Assembly: GCF_019972815.1 (NCBI RefSeq)
Contig: NZ_BPPA01000005.1
Span: forward strand, 163,449 to 227,448
Origin: Lactobacillus huangpiensis
GTDB taxonomy: Bacteria > Bacillota > Bacilli > Lactobacillales > Lactobacillaceae
Direction of reading: 5' to 3'
Length of the DNA stretch: 64,000 nucleotides
Shown here: positions 53,939 to 62,859 of the stretch, in pieces
Position numbering within the stretch: the first letter of the stretch is position 1
Layout of the letters: the number at the start of each line of letters is the position of its first letter
The notes under the pieces: generated by a model
Database searches by the model: none
The model's input: only the letters and a program-made list of their open reading frames with translations
Told to the model about the DNA's origin: nothing
Translations under genes and position numbers: made by a program

Positions 53939-55084
53939 CTAGTCCTGATATTTTTTGCTAACTTCACGTGCAATTGTCATTCTCTGAATTTCATTAGTTC
54001 CTTCCAGAATTTGAAATCCTTTGACATCACGCATTAGCTTTTCAACCGGATAAGCTCGGGTATAGCCATAACCACCAAGAATCTGGACTGCATCAGAAGT
54101 TACTTTTTGTGCTACATCAGTAACATAAAGCTTGGTCATTGCACCTTCTTGACGTACAGACAAATCTTTATCCATCATTTTCATTGTGTTGTTAACTAAT
54201 AAGCGGGCTGTTTCAACTGCCGTTGCCATATTAGCAAGCATATTTTGCACAGATTCAAATTGAGAAATTGGTTGATTAAATTGTTCACGCTGATTGGCAT
54301 ATTTGGCAGCTTCATTAAGTGCCCGTTGCATAACACCAACGGTCAAAGTAGAAACATACGCACGTGAAAGGTTAAGGCTGTTTAACGCAATATTAATCCC
54401 TCTTCCTTCTTGGCCAATCAGATTTTCGGCTGGCACGTGTACATTTTTAAATCCTAACGGTACTGTATTTGATAAACGCAGTCCCATTTTATCTTCATGC
54501 CTTCCTACCCAAATACCTGACGTATTTTTATCAATCATGAAAGCAGATAAGCCATGATTACCATTATTAGAAGTTCTAAAAATTCCAATAAAAATATCTG
54601 CAATTCCACCATTAGTAGCAAAAGCTTTATTTCCGTTTAAAATATATTCATTGCCTTGCCGAACAGCTGTTGCTTTCACAGAACCTGCGTCAGAACCTGC
54701 ATCTGCTTCTGACATTGTAAAGGCAGCAAAACGTCCCGGTCTGATCACATCGGCAAATCTTTGTGCTTGTTCTTCAGTACCAGCTAGCATTACGCACCGC
54801 AGTGCAACAAATGAGGTAATTAAAGTAAGTGCATAACCTGCATCATATTCAGCCAGTTTTTCAAAAACGAGGGCAGAATCTTCATAAGAAAGGCCAGCAC
54901 CACCATATTCCCGCGGGATCTCAAGCATATGAAGGCCAATTTTAATTGCAGGCTCAAACAAGCTGGAAGGACAATCACCTTTTAAATCGTATTTCTTAAT
55001 AATTTCAGGGGTTAGATACCGATCACCAAATTCTTGTGCTAAATGAATATATTCTTTTTGTTCTTGTGTATAAAGTAATGTCAT
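53939..55084 (-). CDS. Acyl-CoA dehydrogenase (enoyl-CoA reductase direction proposed)
   Basis: This acyl-CoA dehydrogenase of 381 residues has all standard blocks: FTMSEADAGSDAGSV, YILNGNKAFATNGG, QFNQPISQFESVQNMLANMA, QILGGYGYTRAYPVEKLMRD and the catalytic Glu in ILEGTNEIQRMTIAR. In a fermenter without a respiratory chain it more likely reduces an enoyl-CoA using electrons from EtfAB than oxidises fatty acids. CaiA of carnitine reduction is a useful analogy. It lies 9 bases after the CoA-transferase gene. Confidence 0.9.
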   Translation of the reverse strand: MTLLYTQEQKEYIHLAQEFGDRYLTPEIIKKYDLKGDCPSSLFEPAIKIGLHMLEIPREYGGAGLSYEDSALVFEKLAEYDAGYALTLITSFVALRCVMLAGTEEQAQRFADVIRPGRFAAFTMSEADAGSDAGSVKATAVRQGNEYILNGNKAFATNGGIADIFIGIFRTSNNGNHGLSAFMIDKNTSGIWVGRHEDKMGLRLSNTVPLGFKNVHVPAENLIGQEGRGINIALNSLNLSRAYVSTLTVGVMQRALNEAAKYANQREQFNQPISQFESVQNMLANMATAVETARLLVNNTMKMMDKDLSVRQEGAMTKLYVTDVAQKVTSDAVQILGGYGYTRAYPVEKLMRDVKGFQILEGTNEIQRMTIAREVSKKYQD

Positions 55085-55092
55085 TTTAATAC

Positions 55093-56337
55093 CTATTTAA
55101 TTGGGTCTCCTATATGACGCAGGCCACTGGCAGCACCACTGGCAAACATCTCACTGATTTTTTCATCGCTGTAGCCTAACTCATCTTTGAGTACTTCTCC
55201 TGTATCAGATCCCTGAGCACGAGAAGGAGTTAGCGTAGGCTTGCCTTGAGACGAAAAGCGTACTGGATTAGTGGGAATAAATCTCTTATTTCCAGATGGA
55301 AATTCCATCAGTCTAATTTCGTCATTATCCAAAGCCTCAGGATCCTGGTATATTTCCGTTGGTATCTGACAAGCCTCAAGCGGTAAGTCTTCCTTATTAA
55401 AAAGGTCTATCCAATACTGCAACGGTTTTTTCTTAAAAGCATCTTCTAAAATGGCAATTACTTCATTGCTGGTACCATTAGCATTCAAAGTGTCCATTTT
55501 GTTATATCTTTCATCGCCTTTGACATCATCACGACCAATGTCATGCATTACTTTGTCAAAATCACGGTCATATTCGGGAACGCATAGTACAAACCAGCGA
55601 TCATCAGAGGTTTTATAAGTGTCATTAAAAGGATTAGTAACTTCTTTACGACTCTTAGGATATACATTGCCATATTGTGCAGAAACCATAGCGATATTTT
55701 GCATAAATATCGCTGCGTGATTCAAGTTAACGACAACCTTATCACCCTTCCCGGTTCTTTGAGCTCTCAGTAAGGCTGCACAAATACCTGCGGCTAAGGT
55801 CATTGATACTTGGAAATCACCATAGCCATTTACTGGATTATATGGATTCCCTCCTTTATCTATCGTTGTTCCCTGAACTCCGCCACGTGCTTGATAAGCA
55901 GTTGCATCATAGCCGGCAGAATCTTTTTTAGGACCAAATTCACCATATCCGCGATCTTGTGCAAACACTAATTTAGGAAATTCTTTATGCAGCTCTTCCC
56001 AAGTGATTCCCATATGAGCTAAGCTCTTTGTTCTCACTGAGGTTAAAAATACATCTGCGGTTTTTAATAGGTCTTTAAAAGCTTGCATCCCTTCAGGAGT
56101 TTTCATGTTTAAAGTAATGAATCTTTTATTCATATTAGAAACATCAAAGCCCAAATTCTCATCATCTTCATACTTCATGCCAAAAACTGCACCTTGGGTT
56201 CTTCCAGCATCACCCTTAGGAGCTTCAACTTTAATTACATCAGCTCCCCATTCTCCAAGGACTCGTCCTACGGTTGGGGCTGCCAAAAATTGTGTGAGAT
56301 CAATAACTCTTATTCCTGATAATATTTCGTTAGCCAT
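55093..56337 (-). CDS. Class III CoA-transferase (CaiB/BaiF family)
   Basis: This enzyme moves CoA from one acid to another, allowing substrate activation without ATP. ATG at 56337 (MANEILSGIRVIDLTQFLAA) follows TTGGAG; the longer frame from 56364 has none. The catalytic Asp is in VNGYGDFQVSMTLA, with GEWGADVIKVEAP and DVFLTSVR typical of the family. The length is 414 residues. It lies between the two acyl-CoA dehydrogenase genes. The CaiB analogy suggests CoA is passed from reduced product to incoming substrate. Confidence 0.9.
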   Translation of the reverse strand: MANEILSGIRVIDLTQFLAAPTVGRVLGEWGADVIKVEAPKGDAGRTQGAVFGMKYEDDENLGFDVSNMNKRFITLNMKTPEGMQAFKDLLKTADVFLTSVRTKSLAHMGITWEELHKEFPKLVFAQDRGYGEFGPKKDSAGYDATAYQARGGVQGTTIDKGGNPYNPVNGYGDFQVSMTLAAGICAALLRAQRTGKGDKVVVNLNHAAIFMQNIAMVSAQYGNVYPKSRKEVTNPFNDTYKTSDDRWFVLCVPEYDRDFDKVMHDIGRDDVKGDERYNKMDTLNANGTSNEVIAILEDAFKKKPLQYWIDLFNKEDLPLEACQIPTEIYQDPEALDNDEIRLMEFPSGNKRFIPTNPVRFSSQGKPTLTPSRAQGSDTGEVLKDELGYSDEKISEMFASGAASGLRHIGDPIK

Positions 56338-56443
56338 CTTTTTCTCCAAAACTATATACAACAAAGAGGATTGAACCTTGCAAAGTAAATTTTAGATTCA
56401 GCCCTCCTTGATTTATTTACTCAAGTTAATTTAATTGATTGCC

Positions 56444-57694
56444 TTAAAGACTTGTTATTGGTGTATTGCCACCGTCTTTAATTAATAAACGACCTGCAGT
56501 TAGTCTTTGAACGGAACGAGGTCCTTCTTCTAACCACATAGCACGACAATCACGGTAAAGTCTTTCAGCAGGTCCATAAGGATTGTCCTGGAAGTAACCA
56601 ATACCACCAAAGATTTCAAGCATGTAATCAGAAACTAATTTGACAGTATTGATGCTTTCCAGTTTGGCTAGAGAAGCTTTTTTGGTAATATCCTTTCCTT
56701 CGTCATAATCTTTTGCCAAGTCCCACAACATTAATCTAAGGGCATGAATGCGCGCACCCATGTCAGCAATTTCAAAAATGATTGATTGCCGTTTGCATAG
56801 TGGCTTACCAAAAGTTACACGATCTTTAGAATAAGCAATGGACATTTCTAACATCCGTTGAGCCATTCCTAAGTTGGAGTCAGCAATATGCGCACGAGAA
56901 AGTGAAAGTGAAGAAATAGCTACTTTCATACCCTCTCCTCTCTTGCCAAGCATGTACTTATCAGGTACTCTCATATTAGTGAATTTTAAATCGGCATGTC
57001 CGGCACCACGACAACCCATCATTAAAGGCATCTCATTAGATTCAAATCCAGGTGTATTTGTTGGTACAAAGAAAGCTGATAATCTTTCATCCCCTTCTTT
57101 ATCTGGGTCAGTAACTACAATTAAGTAAGTAAAATCTGCAACATCTGCATGAGAAATCAAAGTTTTTTCGCCGTTGATTACCCAGTCATCGCCATCCTTA
57201 ACAGCTAAAGTATGAAGGTCTGCTCCAGTACCACCGCTCTTTTCGGTTAAAGCAAAGTTGGCATAGATTGATTTGTCTTGAAACTTGTTCATATACTTGT
57301 CTTTAAGTTCTTGACTACCAAAATTATCCAATATCCGCCAGTTCATATCTGAAGCATGGTGCAGGTGCATTCGAATTCCACCCTGGGTTCTTGAAAATTC
57401 TTCTTGAACTTGCAGGATTTGCTTTTCACTGAGACCCCAGCCGCCGTATTCTTTAGGCAATGCAAAACGATATAAATCATGTTTAATTGCAATTGGGAAA
57501 AAGTCTTGCGGAAACTTGCGATTTTCCTCTATATATGGGGTCATCCTGTCAAACTCGTTTTGTGCCAGGTGACGAATTTCTTTTAAGTAGTTTTCAAAGT
57601 CTTCTTCAGGCATTGATTCACCCGGTTTAGTTTTGTGCATAATCGGAGTTTCTTCATATGGTGGTAATACATGCAACTTCTTTTGTTCTGTCAT
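56444..57694 (-). CDS. Acyl-CoA dehydrogenase, divergent second type (416 aa)
   Basis: This is the first gene of the seven-gene operon. It is longer than the sister enzyme because of an N-terminal extension of about 30 residues. Motifs NFALTEKSGGTGADLHT, WVINGEKTLISHADV, TFGKPLCKRQSIIFEIADMG and EIFGGIGYFQDNPYGPAERL are typical. The usual YEGTxEIQ loop is LEEGPRSVQRL, with Glu kept but the Thr lost. That change suggests a different acyl group or a different reaction from the 53939 enzyme. Two distinct dehydrogenases with one EtfAB recall cyclohexanecarboxyl-CoA metabolism. Confidence 0.88.
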   Translation of the reverse strand: MTEQKKLHVLPPYEETPIMHKTKPGESMPEEDFENYLKEIRHLAQNEFDRMTPYIEENRKFPQDFFPIAIKHDLYRFALPKEYGGWGLSEKQILQVQEEFSRTQGGIRMHLHHASDMNWRILDNFGSQELKDKYMNKFQDKSIYANFALTEKSGGTGADLHTLAVKDGDDWVINGEKTLISHADVADFTYLIVVTDPDKEGDERLSAFFVPTNTPGFESNEMPLMMGCRGAGHADLKFTNMRVPDKYMLGKRGEGMKVAISSLSLSRAHIADSNLGMAQRMLEMSIAYSKDRVTFGKPLCKRQSIIFEIADMGARIHALRLMLWDLAKDYDEGKDITKKASLAKLESINTVKLVSDYMLEIFGGIGYFQDNPYGPAERLYRDCRAMWLEEGPRSVQRLTAGRLLIKDGGNTPITSL

Positions 57695-57728
57695 AATACA
57701 ATCTCCTTTTAAACTTTAATAATGCTTT

Positions 57729-58021
57729 TGAAAGCGTTTTTCTATCAACAGTTGTATTATGTTTTAAAAAGTTTAGATTGTAAAATTGATAACAAAGTCA
57801 GAACTATTAATTTTATAAATACCCTTATGGCTATATATATTAAAAAAAGCGGAATTATAAGATTATTAACTGCAATAATTAAAAAGACTCACCAAATTTG
57901 GAGAGTAAAATCACAATAAAATCAACACTAATAAACTAATATTAATTTTATCAATATTATTATAAATAATTTTTGTAAGCGTTTTATAAAAAATAGGTAT
58001 AGCATTTATTTATATAGGTAT
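57729..58021. promoter_or_regulatory. Divergent control region: two cre-like sites and a LysR-type direct repeat
   Basis: The 358-base gap between the dehydrogenase operon and lysR has no convincing gene. TGAAAGCGTTTTTC (57729) and TGTAAGCGTTTTAT (57974) resemble CcpA cre sites. TAGGTAT occurs at 57994 and 58015, exactly 21 bases (two helix turns) apart, just upstream of lysR. These suggest catabolite repression plus LysR control. Confidence 0.6.
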
Positions 58022-58052
58022 TGAATATTAAAATAATTTTTGAGGTAATATC

Positions 58053-58967
58053 ATGAATTTAAATCAACTTTACTATTTTCGTGAATTGGCAGATCAAAAA
58101 CAATACACTAAAGCAGCAGACAGCTTATTTATCAGTCAGCCTACCCTCTCAGTATCAATTAAACAGCTTGAAAAAGAACTCCACTGCCAACTGTTTAAAC
58201 ACAATGGTCATTACGTGCAATTAACTGAATATGGACGTATTTTTTACGATACTGTAACCAAATCTTTAGACTCTTTAGATCGCGGTAAAAAGAAAATTGA
58301 ACAGCGTATCAGTCAGGACCATGGCAATATACACATTGCTGGTATACCTACTGCAATTGGAACCATCTTGCCTAACTTAACAAAGCAATATCAACAAGAA
58401 AGTAATATTTCACCTCATTTTATATACCACGATAACCCTTCATATCAGATTTGTGAAGGTATCAAAAATGGCTGGTATGATATTGGAATTTCTTCATTCG
58501 TACCGGAATTTAGTTATTTTACTTACATTCCCCTTTATACTGAAGAAATCATTGCCATTGTTTCAAAGGAAAATGACCTGGCAAAAATAAATGAAATCTC
58601 TCCTGAAGAACTACAGGGTGAGTCAATTATTACCTATTCTAAAAAAATTCAAATTGGAAAAGACATCACTAATGCTTTACTGGCCAATGCCTCTGATCTG
58701 AATATTACAAATAGACTTCATGACGAGCTGGCAATTGCAGGACAAGTTTTGACCAACGATATCGTTGGTGTAGTAGCAAAAACTATTTATTTGAGTGGTT
58801 TCGACATCCACATCATCAAACTGGATTTGCCCAAAAATACTCGTCAGGTTTATTTAGTGTATGATTCAAGTCAAAACTTTTCACCGGAAATAGTTGATTT
58901 TATTGACTTTCTTAAAAGTCATAAACCAGATATTCAGAAAATCGTCGATAATATTCCTGTCAAATAA
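58053..58967 (+). CDS. LysR-family regulator of the CoA operon
   Basis: A full LysR protein of 304 residues. The HTH is FRELADQKQYTKAADSLFIS, then QPTLSVSIKQLEKELHCQLF. The effector domain follows, with IPLYTEEIIAIVSKENDLAK. It is divergent from the acyl-CoA dehydrogenase operon and co-directional with the NMO-like and CitG-like genes 23 bases on. It is probably an activator responding to the pathway's substrate acid; effector identity is inferred only. Confidence 0.9.
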   Translation: MNLNQLYYFRELADQKQYTKAADSLFISQPTLSVSIKQLEKELHCQLFKHNGHYVQLTEYGRIFYDTVTKSLDSLDRGKKKIEQRISQDHGNIHIAGIPTAIGTILPNLTKQYQQESNISPHFIYHDNPSYQICEGIKNGWYDIGISSFVPEFSYFTYIPLYTEEIIAIVSKENDLAKINEISPEELQGESIITYSKKIQIGKDITNALLANASDLNITNRLHDELAIAGQVLTNDIVGVVAKTIYLSGFDIHIIKLDLPKNTRQVYLVYDSSQNFSPEIVDFIDFLKSHKPDIQKIVDNIPVK

Positions 58968-58990
58968 GATTTTAAAAAGGTATAAAGCTA

Positions 58991-59986
58991 ATGAATAAAA
59001 TTTGTCAATTATTGGGAACAAATTACCCTATTGTTCACGAACCTATCCACACCTTAACAGATGGCAAACTGGTTGCTGCTATTTCAGAATCAGGTGCACT
59101 GGGTATCTTAGGTATTAATGCAGGATATAAGGTTAGAAGTGACGCTACATCAAGCGCTTCTATTTCTAATTCAAATAAAATAGGTACTATTAGCAACAAT
59201 TCTTTGCTTGATGCCATGACAGAAAGAAACTTGATGAATGAGCAAATTGATCAAACTCTGTCTAATACCTTTAGACCTTTTGGAGTAGAAATTGCCAGCT
59301 CCTTATCTAGCCCAGAAGATGATCATAGAGCAACCGAATTAGTAGAATTAATGCGAAAAAGAAGGCTGACTATTGCACTGTTTGAAGGTTTTGGTAAAGT
59401 TGCATCTAGAAAATGGATAAATTTGCTACATAATAGTGGCATTAAAATTATGCAAATTATTAATAATATTAATGATATACGTGTAGCTCAAAGTAATGGC
59501 ATTGACATTTTAATCTGCAAAAGTAACACCGATCTGGCAAATTTTGTTCATCAAGCAGGAAAGACACCGGTTTTAGCTGGGTATGATACTACTGACTCAC
59601 ATGTTTTAAAAGACGCTTTGGCCAAAGGTGCACAAGGAGTTTTTCTTAAAACAGTTTTTGCACTTGCTAAAGAAGCTCCAACTTCACCAATAATCAAAGA
59701 CAAAGTTATAAATGCACAAAAACAAGAACTAATAAGTTTTAAAATTAACTCACAGACTATCTATTCTTTACCTGGAAAATTGCCCCAGAAACTGGCAAAA
59801 TTAACACAGGATAACGAAGACGGAAAGCAAATATTTACTGCTGCAAACGGTTATCAGGGATTAATAAACGGTATGGCAAAAGGTGATCTTGAAATGGGGT
59901 ATACTGATATTGCAGCAGATAGTTATAACATCAAAACTATTAAAACTGTCCACGAAATTATTGCAGAATTAACTAATAACAATTAA
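58991..59986 (+). CDS. Nitronate-monooxygenase/FabK-like FMN TIM-barrel protein
   Basis: This 331-residue protein matches the NMO/2-nitropropane dioxygenase superfamily: PIVHEPIHTLTDGKLVAAIS, ESGALGILG, PFGVEIASS, and KGAQGVFLKTVFALAKEAP, then GYQGLINGMAKGD. Members are FMN enzymes that include enoyl-ACP reductase FabK. In this locus it may be an NAD(P)H:flavin or enoyl reductase that feeds electrons to the FMN/FAD reductases, which lack an NADH domain. That role is inference. The spacing to lysR and citG-like genes indicates one operon. Confidence 0.75.
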   Translation: MNKICQLLGTNYPIVHEPIHTLTDGKLVAAISESGALGILGINAGYKVRSDATSSASISNSNKIGTISNNSLLDAMTERNLMNEQIDQTLSNTFRPFGVEIASSLSSPEDDHRATELVELMRKRRLTIALFEGFGKVASRKWINLLHNSGIKIMQIINNINDIRVAQSNGIDILICKSNTDLANFVHQAGKTPVLAGYDTTDSHVLKDALAKGAQGVFLKTVFALAKEAPTSPIIKDKVINAQKQELISFKINSQTIYSLPGKLPQKLAKLTQDNEDGKQIFTAANGYQGLINGMAKGDLEMGYTDIAADSYNIKTIKTVHEIIAELTNNN

Positions 59987-59995
59987 ATTTATACT

Positions 59996-60817
59996 ATGAC
60001 TAATTCAATTACAAAAAATGCTCTACGCTCACTTTTATATGAAGTTGTTACCGCACCAAAACCTGGTTTAGTAGACCCCATCAACCAAGGTCCGCATCCC
60101 GACATGAATATTTATACTTTTATTGACAGCAGTTTAAGCTTAGAGGCATATTTTTCTACTGCTGTTGAAATTGGACAAAATTTTCAATCGACTGATTTAA
60201 CCCAAATGTTTTATAAATTAAGACAAAGAGGTATTACTGCTGAAAAAGAAATGTTTGCTGCAACTCACGGCGCTAATACACATAAAGGAGCAATTTTTGC
60301 TCTAGGCATTTTTGTCTGCGCTGAAAGCTACAGTATGACAAACAATACTGAACTATTTCTGACTATCAGCAAGATGTGTAAAGGGCTTGTACAGCATGAT
60401 CTGATTCAAAATAATGAGTTACAAACAGCAGGTGAAAAAGAATTTGAGCAGTATCATGTTGGTGGGGCTCGTGCTCAAGCGGAACAAGGCTATCCCATTG
60501 TACGTGAAGTAGCTTTACCTTTTTTTAAAAAAAGTAAGGGAACGCTCCAAACGAGACTCCTTGATACTTTAATGAAAATAGCAACAGTTACAGTTGATAG
60601 TAATCTGATTAAGCGAGCTGGAAATTATAATGTAACTAACTGGCTACATCAAATGGCCACAAAATACCTAGATTTAGGTGGTTATGCTTCTCCAGCTGGA
60701 AAAAAATGCCTGCAAAAATTAAATGATGACTGTTTGGCCCACAATTATAGTTTAGGTGGCTGTGCAGATTTATTAATTGTTACCATTTTTGTAGCTCTAG
60801 AACGTGGATACATATAA
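59996..60817 (+). CDS. CitG-like triphosphoribosyl-dephospho-CoA synthase
   Basis: The family signatures TAPKPGLVDPINQGPHPDMN, THGANTHKGAIFALG, YHVGGARAQAEQGYP and NYSLGGCADLL are present; the length is 273 residues. CitG makes the prosthetic-group precursor for the acyl-carrier subunit of citrate lyase. No citrate lyase (citDEF), citX, or malonate decarboxylase gene is in the window. Its presence in a LysR-NMO-CitG operon beside CoA-linked reductases is unexplained. It could act on a carrier elsewhere or have a new role. Confidence 0.88.
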   Translation: MTNSITKNALRSLLYEVVTAPKPGLVDPINQGPHPDMNIYTFIDSSLSLEAYFSTAVEIGQNFQSTDLTQMFYKLRQRGITAEKEMFAATHGANTHKGAIFALGIFVCAESYSMTNNTELFLTISKMCKGLVQHDLIQNNELQTAGEKEFEQYHVGGARAQAEQGYPIVREVALPFFKKSKGTLQTRLLDTLMKIATVTVDSNLIKRAGNYNVTNWLHQMATKYLDLGGYASPAGKKCLQKLNDDCLAHNYSLGGCADLLIVTIFVALERGYI

Positions 60818-60845
60818 AAAAGAAGGCTTGTGCCTTCCTTTTTTA
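60818..60845. terminator. Bidirectional intrinsic terminator
   Basis: GAAGGC pairs with GCCTTC, flanked by A- and T-runs. It separates the convergent CitG-like and flavoprotein genes. Confidence 0.85.
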
Positions 60846-60860
60846 AAATCAAAATAATAT

Positions 60861-62744
60861 TTATTTCTTTGATGCACCTGTCACTGCATCATTATCTGCA
60901 ATTTCACTGCAAGTAGTGTCAGCAGCAATACGACCAAAAGTAAAGATATCAGCTAGTGAATTACCACCAAGACGATTGCCAGCATGTAATCCGCCAGCGA
61001 CTTCACCTGCTGCATAAAGACCAGTAATTACTTGTCCATCTTTGTTTATTACTTGCGCTTTTGGATTGATCTTTAAGCCACCCATTGTATGGTGAATAGC
61101 AGGTTTACGAGGTGTAGCATAAAACGGTGCAACTTCACATTTAAGGTTAAACGCACTCTTACCAAATTCTGGATCACTACCCGCATCAACATATGAATTA
61201 TATTTTTTAATAGTATCAACCAAAGTGTCTGGATTCATACCGGCTTTTTCAGCTAATTCCTCCAAAGTGTCTGCCTTTAACAAAGTACCCGCTTTTACCT
61301 GAGCAGCAAGCGATTCTTCGGTTGTGTTATAAGCTGTAGCTTTTATTTTTTCATCAGCTATTAAGTAGAACAAAGTACCATTGGCAATAGCGGCCTTAGC
61401 TAAAGTATCGCGTTCAGCAAATTCATTAACAAAGCGTTCACCTTTTTGATTGACCATAATAAAGTTTTCGGGTGGGGTTTGAATACCAGTAAATAATTCA
61501 CCTGTCTTAGGATCTGAAACAGGCATTAATTGAATAAATCCCATACCCACTAAATCAGCACCAGCCTCTTGACCTAAGGCAATACCGTCACCAGTAATTG
61601 CAGGCGAATTAGTAGTAGCAATATCATCATCAATATGCTTCCAATAAGTGTTATACTTTTGTACCATTTTAGTGTTTGCACCAAAACCACCAGAAGTTAA
61701 AATTACTTTTTGTGCATGAATAGTAACTTTACTGCCATCACTAGTTTGGGCTACAACACCGGTAACTTTACCATTTTCAATAATTAAGTGTTGTGCCCGA
61801 GTTTCTGTTAAAACTGTAGCACCATGGTCTTTTACCCAATCACCCAAAACGTGAATAAAGGCATAGCCCATAGGTTCAACTGGCTTGTGACCACGACGCC
61901 ACAAGGCTCCAACCGGCATGGTAACATCAGAGCGGTCAAACTTTAGGCCTAAGTCATTCAACCACTTAACTGAATCAAGTACGTTATTGACAAGCTCAGT
62001 AACCAGGGCATAATTACCATGAATTTCATTACCATTCAAGTCAGTTCTTTTACCACCTATATAAGTCTGTATTTCATGCAATAATACTGAATCAAACAGA
62101 TATTTTTTACCAGAATCTACATAAGCCTTAATTTGCTTTTGCAGTTCTTTAAAGTCATCACGATATTCTGGATCAATTTCATCAATTGGAGTTGCAGCTA
62201 GTTTTTCCAAACTTTCTTTTTCACCCGGTAAAGCTTTAAATTGATTTTGCCACTCAGGTTCAGCAGCGTTTAAAGGTCCACCCGCTCTGGTAGTATTACC
62301 ACCAATTTGAGGGAATTTTTCTAGTACAATTACTTTTTTACCATTTTGAATTGTTCTAGCAGCTGCAGTGAGACCAGCACCACCGGCACCAATAACTACA
62401 ACGTCAGTTTGGTATTCTCTGTCAGAAGCATTAGAAGTCTTTGGCTTTGGTCTGTTAAGCCATTCTTGTGCGTCTCCACCAGCTTTTGTAATCGCCTGAG
62501 CCACACCATCTATCACGCCATGACTGGAAATTGTAGCTCCACTAACAGCGTCAACATTTAAAGTTTGATTAGCAATAATTTGCTTGGGCAGACGTTTAAA
62601 GACCTCATCTGCTACTCCAGCAGTTTCGCCACTGGAATCAATATCTATTTCCTTGATTTTGTCTTCAGAAAGTTTCACCTTCATAGGCATAAAACTAGAA
62701 CCATGACCCTTAGCTTTTACTTCATAAGTTCCTGATTTCATCAT
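60861..62744 (-). CDS. Cytosolic FMN_bind + FAD_binding_2 fumarate-reductase-like flavoprotein (627 aa)
   Basis: The N-terminal FMN_bind domain has the flavinylation motif DAVSGAT (65-71). The FAD domain opens [17 protein letters not shown]. Fumarate-reductase-type active-site sequences are kept: [20 protein letters not shown] and [13 protein letters not shown]. The first active-site His region reads IQLMPVSDP in place of IQxHP. The protein ends with a second flavinylation-like motif DAVTGASKK (619-627). No signal peptide is present, so it acts in the cytosol. Fumarate or a related enoate (urocanate, cinnamate type) is a plausible acceptor. No NADH-binding domain is fused. It diverges from a broken LysR gene. 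Confidence 0.88.
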   Translation of the reverse strand: MMKSGTYEVKAKGHGSSFMPMKVKLSEDKIKEIDIDSSGETAGVADEVFKRLPKQIIANQTLNVDAVSGATISSHGVIDGVAQAITKAGGDAQEWLNRPKPKTSNASDREYQTDVVVIGAGGAGLTAAARTIQNGKKVIVLEKFPQIGGNTTRAGGPLNAAEPEWQNQFKALPGEKESLEKLAATPIDEIDPEYRDDFKELQKQIKAYVDSGKKYLFDSVLLHEIQTYIGGKRTDLNGNEIHGNYALVTELVNNVLDSVKWLNDLGLKFDRSDVTMPVGALWRRGHKPVEPMGYAFIHVLGDWVKDHGATVLTETRAQHLIIENGKVTGVVAQTSDGSKVTIHAQKVILTSGGFGANTKMVQKYNTYWKHIDDDIATTNSPAITGDGIALGQEAGADLVGMGFIQLMPVSDPKTGELFTGIQTPPENFIMVNQKGERFVNEFAERDTLAKAAIANGTLFYLIADEKIKATAYNTTEESLAAQVKAGTLLKADTLEELAEKAGMNPDTLVDTIKKYNSYVDAGSDPEFGKSAFNLKCEVAPFYATPRKPAIHHTMGGLKINPKAQVINKDGQVITGLYAAGEVAGGLHAGNRLGGNSLADIFTFGRIAADTTCSEIADNDAVTGASKK

Positions 62745-62859
62745 TAATATACTTCCTTTCTTTCAATACTCATTAGTTAAATTTTACTAACTTTTCTGAT
62801 TAAAATGAAATAGTTTTCTAGCAAGCGGGCTATAATAAAATTGTTATCGGAGGCAAAAT

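Noticed and set aside
50280..57694. Carnitine (cai/fix) or caffeyl-CoA reductase operon as the exact function
   Set aside because: Gene families match, but no carnitine transporter or crotonobetaine hydratase is present, and the linked genes are quinate/shikimate enzymes. Kept only as analogies.
57722..57919. Open frame of 65 codons between the dehydrogenase operon and lysR
   Set aside because: It overlaps the cre-like site and has no ribosome site or family resemblance; it is treated as control region.
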